Position numbers and translations under genes: made by a program. Source: Strigamia acuminata (lineage: Eukaryota > Arthropoda > Chilopoda > Geophilomorpha > Linotaeniidae). From it: DNA of 60,000 bases. The stretch is from assembly GCA_949358305.1 (NCBI GenBank), contig OX442320.1, forward strand, positions 3,366,259-3,426,258. Reading direction: 5' to 3'. Positions 56,757 to 60,000 of this stretch are shown in pieces. The stretch's first letter is position 1. Each line of letters starts with the position of its first letter. The notes under the pieces were generated by a model, which was not told the DNA's origin, did not search any database, and saw only the letters and a list, made by a program, of their open reading frames with translations.

Positions 56757-56761
56757 AATAG
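56757..56761 (+). repeat. Right target-site duplication AATAG of copia element
   Basis: Second copy of the 5-bp duplication, directly after the terminal TTCA of the residual 3' LTR end. Confidence 0.88.
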
Positions 56762-56901
56762 TTCCTTATTTAATTTGGTTGCAAGTACAATTGGTGGGGG
56801 TTTCTGATCCTTTCCAGATAATTCAAATAAATCATCTGAAAATTCCGAGAAATCGAATGGGTCTGTTTTAATGGGGGCTGAAATGGTTGGTTCAACCCCC
56901 T

Positions 56902-59193
56902 CTAACCGTTTTTTGACTCCTCTGTTTTTTCTGTCGAGCTTGTAGGAGCTTTCAAGAATTTTGTAAGCAGATCGGTAACTGAGCTGTGAAGGGACTTTTG
57001 AAGAGACGACTGCAATGTTGATTGTAAATCGCCTAGTTTCTTGTCTAGAAGTTCGGTCGTAACCCAGTTAGGTCTAGGCCGTTTTACATCGTCGGGCGTA
57101 GCTTGTGAGCTCGCCGGACGTTTATTCGCGGGATCTGCTTTATTTTTATTTAGCCATTTCGGGCATTCCCGTTTGAAGTGCCCTGTTTCATGACAGTAAA
57201 AACACTTCCCGGACTTGGTCTCCATGTGGTTAATATAGATGGTCTCCATCGATTCTTCGTCTCCGCTTTCAACTTCAATGTCACTTTCCACTTGGGTAAT
57301 TGGTTCATAACCGACAGTGGAACTCTTGAGTGATGGTCTAGATGCGAATTTGTTATCTTTTGCCTTTGTCGAGGCATTGGATGCTGGGAATTCGCTGTTG
57401 TCAAACTCGAGACGCGCAGAATGTTGCTTTTTGTTTTCAAACATACAGCGATGTTTTCCCACGAAATAAATGATTTCTTCGACTGTACTTTCACCGTACA
57501 GGTCCTTGTTCATTAATAACATAAAGCTTTCATCAGTTACATTATCGAACAGGTGGTCTATACCTTCTCTACTTCCGGGTGCAATTTTCCCTTGCGCTTT
57601 GGAAAAACGCAACAGAAAATCATATAAGCTTTCGTCAGCTCTCTGGATTACGTTTTTCAGTCGTCTTGCTCGCGTGAGCGGGACGAGATCGAAACGTCTT
57701 AGAAAAGCGTCCTCGAAAATTTCCCAACTTGTGAAACGTCGTTTCTCTTGCCTGAACCATGTTTGCGCATGGCCCAGTAAATAACCCGGAATGATTTCAT
57801 GTACCATGTTGTCTAATGTTATTTCTCGTAACATTGAAACTGATTTCACGACTTCCAAAAATCTTGACACGTCTTCCTGCTTTCCTTCAAAAGCTGGAAT
57901 TTCTATTCCTTTACAGATGAATTTCCTATTTGGTTGCGGTTGCGATTGGGTATTTCGCACATTTCCCGACAATCTCTGAACTAGTAAGTTCATGTCGTCT
58001 TGCGACAGAGTGGGGGCAGTGCTACTCGCACTGTTTCCCCTCCGTGGCGGTGGAGAATCTGAACGTTGAAAATAACTGGGAGGGAGCAAGTTAGGATTAT
58101 CGGTGTGATGTCCCCCTTGCCCTCCTTGTCCCCCTTGTCCCCCTGGCTGGGGTGGACGGGGCTCATTTCTTCGACTCCCCCTTGCAGGAGGTGGCGAATA
58201 AGAGCGTTGAAACTCATCTGGACGCGGTGGCGAGGAACGACGGAATCTCCCCTGGCTGGGGGAGTTATACCCGTGATTCGTCCGATAATCTTCGTAATTT
58301 GGCCGAAATTCCTCATACCCTATTTGAGCACGGGAAATAATTGGCGACGGCGACTTCTCCCGACGCAAGGCAGGCAAGTTCGGCCTTCCTCGCGTTGACT
58401 CGAAATGCGTACGAGGTTGAATTGGATTTGGGTCCAAATCTCGTACTTCGTCGCGAACTCGTTGTTGGAAGCGTTCAATCGGATCGGCCGGAAAATTTCT
58501 AGTCGGAAATTCCTGCCGGGCCCCGTAATCAACAGGGGTTTTCAACGTTGAGGCTTGATCCCTTATTTCTTGTTGGAAACGTCGTATGGCTTCGGAGGGA
58601 TGCTTAGGTGGATAAGCAACTCTCCTCGGCGGAATTTCCTGTTCCAACACTAGCGGAAGTGCAGGAATAGGTGGTTGATTACGTCGTTCAGGAACGGTGG
58701 TCTGCGACTCGCTCGCGACTTTGTCCACTACAGACGGTCGTTGTACGTTATCCGTACGTTCAACCAGTAAAAGTTCATCTGACTTTGGAGTCGATGCACG
58801 TGGTTCTGTCGTTTGTTCCTTACTTGGAGAAGTAGGGTTAGCGACTCGTAATGGAGGTGGAGCGGGTGGCGGGTCACGCGACTTCTCGTAAGTTGCCGGC
58901 GGCCCTCCGTTGATGCCTCCGCGGTTCAGTTCCAACTCGTCCGCTGATCGGCCGGAACGGTCGGACGAACCTCCCGGCTGTTGATTGCGAGCCATATACT
59001 GTTTGGCTTCGGTCAGCGAACCGAAGAAACGTACATCTAAATTGAAGTGGCGACAATACGCCCGCAAATCCTCGTCGGCGTCGTACTGCGTGCTTTCCTC
59101 CGTTATTGGAGTGAGCTGGTTCCGCGATTGATTCTCGTCCTCCTGATCTCTCGTTTGATTCAGGGTGTCGAATAAATTACGATGATGGGTCAT
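56902..59193 (-). CDS. gag: Ty3/gypsy Gag
   Basis: The ATG at 59193 (MTHHRNLFDTL) is preferred over a longer frame that opens with a non-ATG codon and an implausible hydrophobic leader. 763 codons. The N-terminal half is proline, arginine and glutamine rich and disordered-looking, with a GGQGGQGGQGG run. A capsid-like domain follows (IPAFEGKQEDVSRFLE, AQTWFRQEKRRF, FLLRFSKAQGKI). A zinc knuckle CFYCHETGHFKRECP (CX2CX4HX4C) near the C-terminus binds genomic RNA in this family. The stop TAG at 56904-56902 comes two codons after a slippery heptamer. The frame appears intact. Confidence 0.9.
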   Translation of the reverse strand: MTHHRNLFDTLNQTRDQEDENQSRNQLTPITEESTQYDADEDLRAYCRHFNLDVRFFGSLTEAKQYMARNQQPGGSSDRSGRSADELELNRGGINGGPPATYEKSRDPPPAPPPLRVANPTSPSKEQTTEPRASTPKSDELLLVERTDNVQRPSVVDKVASESQTTVPERRNQPPIPALPLVLEQEIPPRRVAYPPKHPSEAIRRFQQEIRDQASTLKTPVDYGARQEFPTRNFPADPIERFQQRVRDEVRDLDPNPIQPRTHFESTRGRPNLPALRREKSPSPIISRAQIGYEEFRPNYEDYRTNHGYNSPSQGRFRRSSPPRPDEFQRSYSPPPARGSRRNEPRPPQPGGQGGQGGQGGHHTDNPNLLPPSYFQRSDSPPPRRGNSASSTAPTLSQDDMNLLVQRLSGNVRNTQSQPQPNRKFICKGIEIPAFEGKQEDVSRFLEVVKSVSMLREITLDNMVHEIIPGYLLGHAQTWFRQEKRRFTSWEIFEDAFLRRFDLVPLTRARRLKNVIQRADESLYDFLLRFSKAQGKIAPGSREGIDHLFDNVTDESFMLLMNKDLYGESTVEEIIYFVGKHRCMFENKKQHSARLEFDNSEFPASNASTKAKDNKFASRPSLKSSTVGYEPITQVESDIEVESGDEESMETIYINHMETKSGKCFYCHETGHFKRECPKWLNKNKADPANKRPASSQATPDDVKRPRPNWVTTELLDKKLGDLQSTLQSSLQKSLHSSVTDLLTKFLKAPTSSTEKTEESKNG
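56908..56914 (-). promoter_or_regulatory. -1 ribosomal frameshift heptamer A_AAA_AAC
   Basis: In the gag frame the codons TCA AAA AAC GGT TAG contain the heptamer A AAA AAC in the correct X XXY YYZ phase. Pol is in the -1 frame and overlaps here. This is the standard signal for making Gag-Pol in many retroelements. I did not model a downstream stem or pseudoknot. Confidence 0.75.
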
Positions 59194-59502
59194 GATATTT
59201 TTGTTCAAAAATATGAAAACACAAAGTGAAAAGTTGAAAAATTGGCGATAGATTCGGTGTGAGATTACGTACCGTTTAGTACGTAACCGACAAAATCGAA
59301 CAACAACAAAAATTGGCGATAGGTTTGGTGTTAAAACGTGTACTGTGGGGTACACGAAAAACAACAAGAAAATAACGCCCAAAAAATAGATTGGAGTACT
59401 GAGGATTTTAATACAACACTAGCGCGGAGAAACAGTCACGCCTAAATTAAAACTAGAGAAAGAAAAGTACAACTGATTCTTTAAACTTGGTGTGGGCAAA
59501 AC
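59194..59502 (-). other. Gypsy 5' leader, interrupted
   Basis: Non-coding sequence upstream of gag on the minus strand. A ATCGCCAATTTTT word occurs twice (about 59240 and 59310) with similar flanks, a small direct repeat. The leader ends abruptly where the copia-like LTR begins at 59503, so the gypsy primer site and 5' LTR are not visible. Confidence 0.6.
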
Positions 59503-59711
59503 TGTTGGGATATTTGATGTGGAAAATCACCACTTGATGTCATTGTGCAATTAGTGTAGTTTGAGTTTTTTATATCCTGTGGTGACACTCCTACCATATA
59601 TGGAGTGAACATCCTTCCTGTGTTTTTTCCCCACTCTTTCACTTGATGTAGAACAGTGAGGTTGCTCTAACCTTGTATTAAACTTCAACCGTTATTTCCA
59701 TATTCATAACA
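59503..59711 (+). mobile_element. Second copia-like 5' LTR (short)
   Basis: Starts TGTTGGGATATTTG, ends ...TTCATAACA, about 209 bp, with a TTTTTATAT box near 59567. It is followed two bases later by a primer binding site. It shares the TGTTGG start with the other copia element but otherwise looks different, so it is another family. The other LTR lies beyond the window and the left flank (AAAAC) cannot be tested as a duplication, so the call rests on layout. Confidence 0.6.
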
Positions 59712-59713
59712 AA

Positions 59714-60000
59714 TGGTAGCAGAGAGGAAGGTTGAACAATCATCAGCCACATTGAATTGATGAAAAACGGTATTGAGACCGAAAAACAAGAAGTTTTGAG
59801 TGGATTTGAAGCAACGGTTGAGAGCAACCACGAGGCGAAAACCGAGAGTAACGACGCGCCATCTTGAAGAGCACGATACGAGACGACGAGAAACAACTTT
59901 AACAAAGACTGTGAGCAACAATTCGATTCGAGGTGAATTAAACAATATTGAGATTGTGCCACAGAACCGAGACGGAAGAAAAAGTTGAACAATACGTGCA
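59714..60000 (+). mobile_element. Internal start of second copia-like element, partial
   Basis: TGGTAGCAGAGAGG at 59714 is the same type of primer binding site as at 51478. What follows is leader sequence with a short 35-codon frame from the ATG at 59760, ending at 59867. No protein motif is visible before the window ends. Confidence 0.55.

Larger units (their letters stand above)
56757..56914 (-). pseudogene. pol: 5' start of gypsy pol, separated by copia insertion
   Basis: In the -1 frame relative to gag the sequence is open from inside gag to the right border of the copia element. Its phase continues exactly into the frame that resumes at 50957 on the other side, counting one copy of the duplicated AATAG. 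This segment encodes the short, acidic region ahead of protease. It shows that the insertion alone interrupts pol. Confidence 0.8.

Noticed and set aside
46845-59193. An env gene making this a gypsy-type retrovirus
   Set aside because: Pol is followed directly by a short non-coding 3' part and the LTR. There is no third ORF with a signal peptide or membrane anchor.

Overview
This looks like eukaryotic, probably arthropod (hexapod-like) nuclear DNA. The grounds are a short run of TTAGG (the arthropod telomere motif) inside a small transposon, IS630-like and ISXO2-like transposase relics of types I associate with insect genomes, hAT/mariner-like MITEs, Ty3/gypsy and Ty1/copia retrotransposons, an apparent spliceosomal intron in a transposase relic, and an AT-rich background. 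I see no bacterial operon, rRNA, tRNA or CRISPR. The species cannot be fixed from the sequence.

Region 1 (1-35050, minus strand) is the main discovery. One open reading frame starts at an ATG at 35050, begins with a signal peptide, and runs off the left edge without a stop: 11,683 codons in the window, apparently in a single exon. After about 770 residues of unique and divergent sequence it becomes 38 near-identical 849-bp (283-residue) units. The spacing is exactly 849 bp over 37 consecutive periods, with no indel and no stop. Each unit is itself three diverged copies (97+89+97 residues) of one ancestral module of about 95 residues. The region before the array holds four more single, highly diverged modules. 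The predicted product is a secreted, cysteine-free (in the array), mostly helical, sequon-rich protein of more than a megadalton. I do not recognise the family.

Region 2 (35051-46844) is intergenic and full of old transposons: a TTAGG-bearing inverted-repeat element, hAT-type non-autonomous elements with 8-bp target duplications, a long-armed foldback element flanked by TA, broken IS630-like and ISXO2-like transposase genes, a solo LTR, and the 3' LTR and 3' untranslated part of a gypsy element. I see no host gene here.

Region 3 (45471-60000) is a nest of LTR retrotransposons. A minus-strand gypsy element has gag (59193-56902), a classic -1 slippery heptamer at the gag/pol junction, and a pol that is split by a plus-strand copia element (50958-56756) flanked by the 5-bp duplication AATAG. 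Apart from that insertion the pol frame is open, so the insertion is probably young. The copia element has a 5' LTR, a primer binding site and a gag-pol ORF, but it lost RNase H and nearly all of its 3' LTR through a deletion that ends on a short microhomology. A second copia-like LTR plus primer binding site (59503 onward) interrupts the gypsy leader and continues past the right edge.

The only probable host gene is the giant repeat protein; everything else is mobile-element sequence or unassigned spacer.
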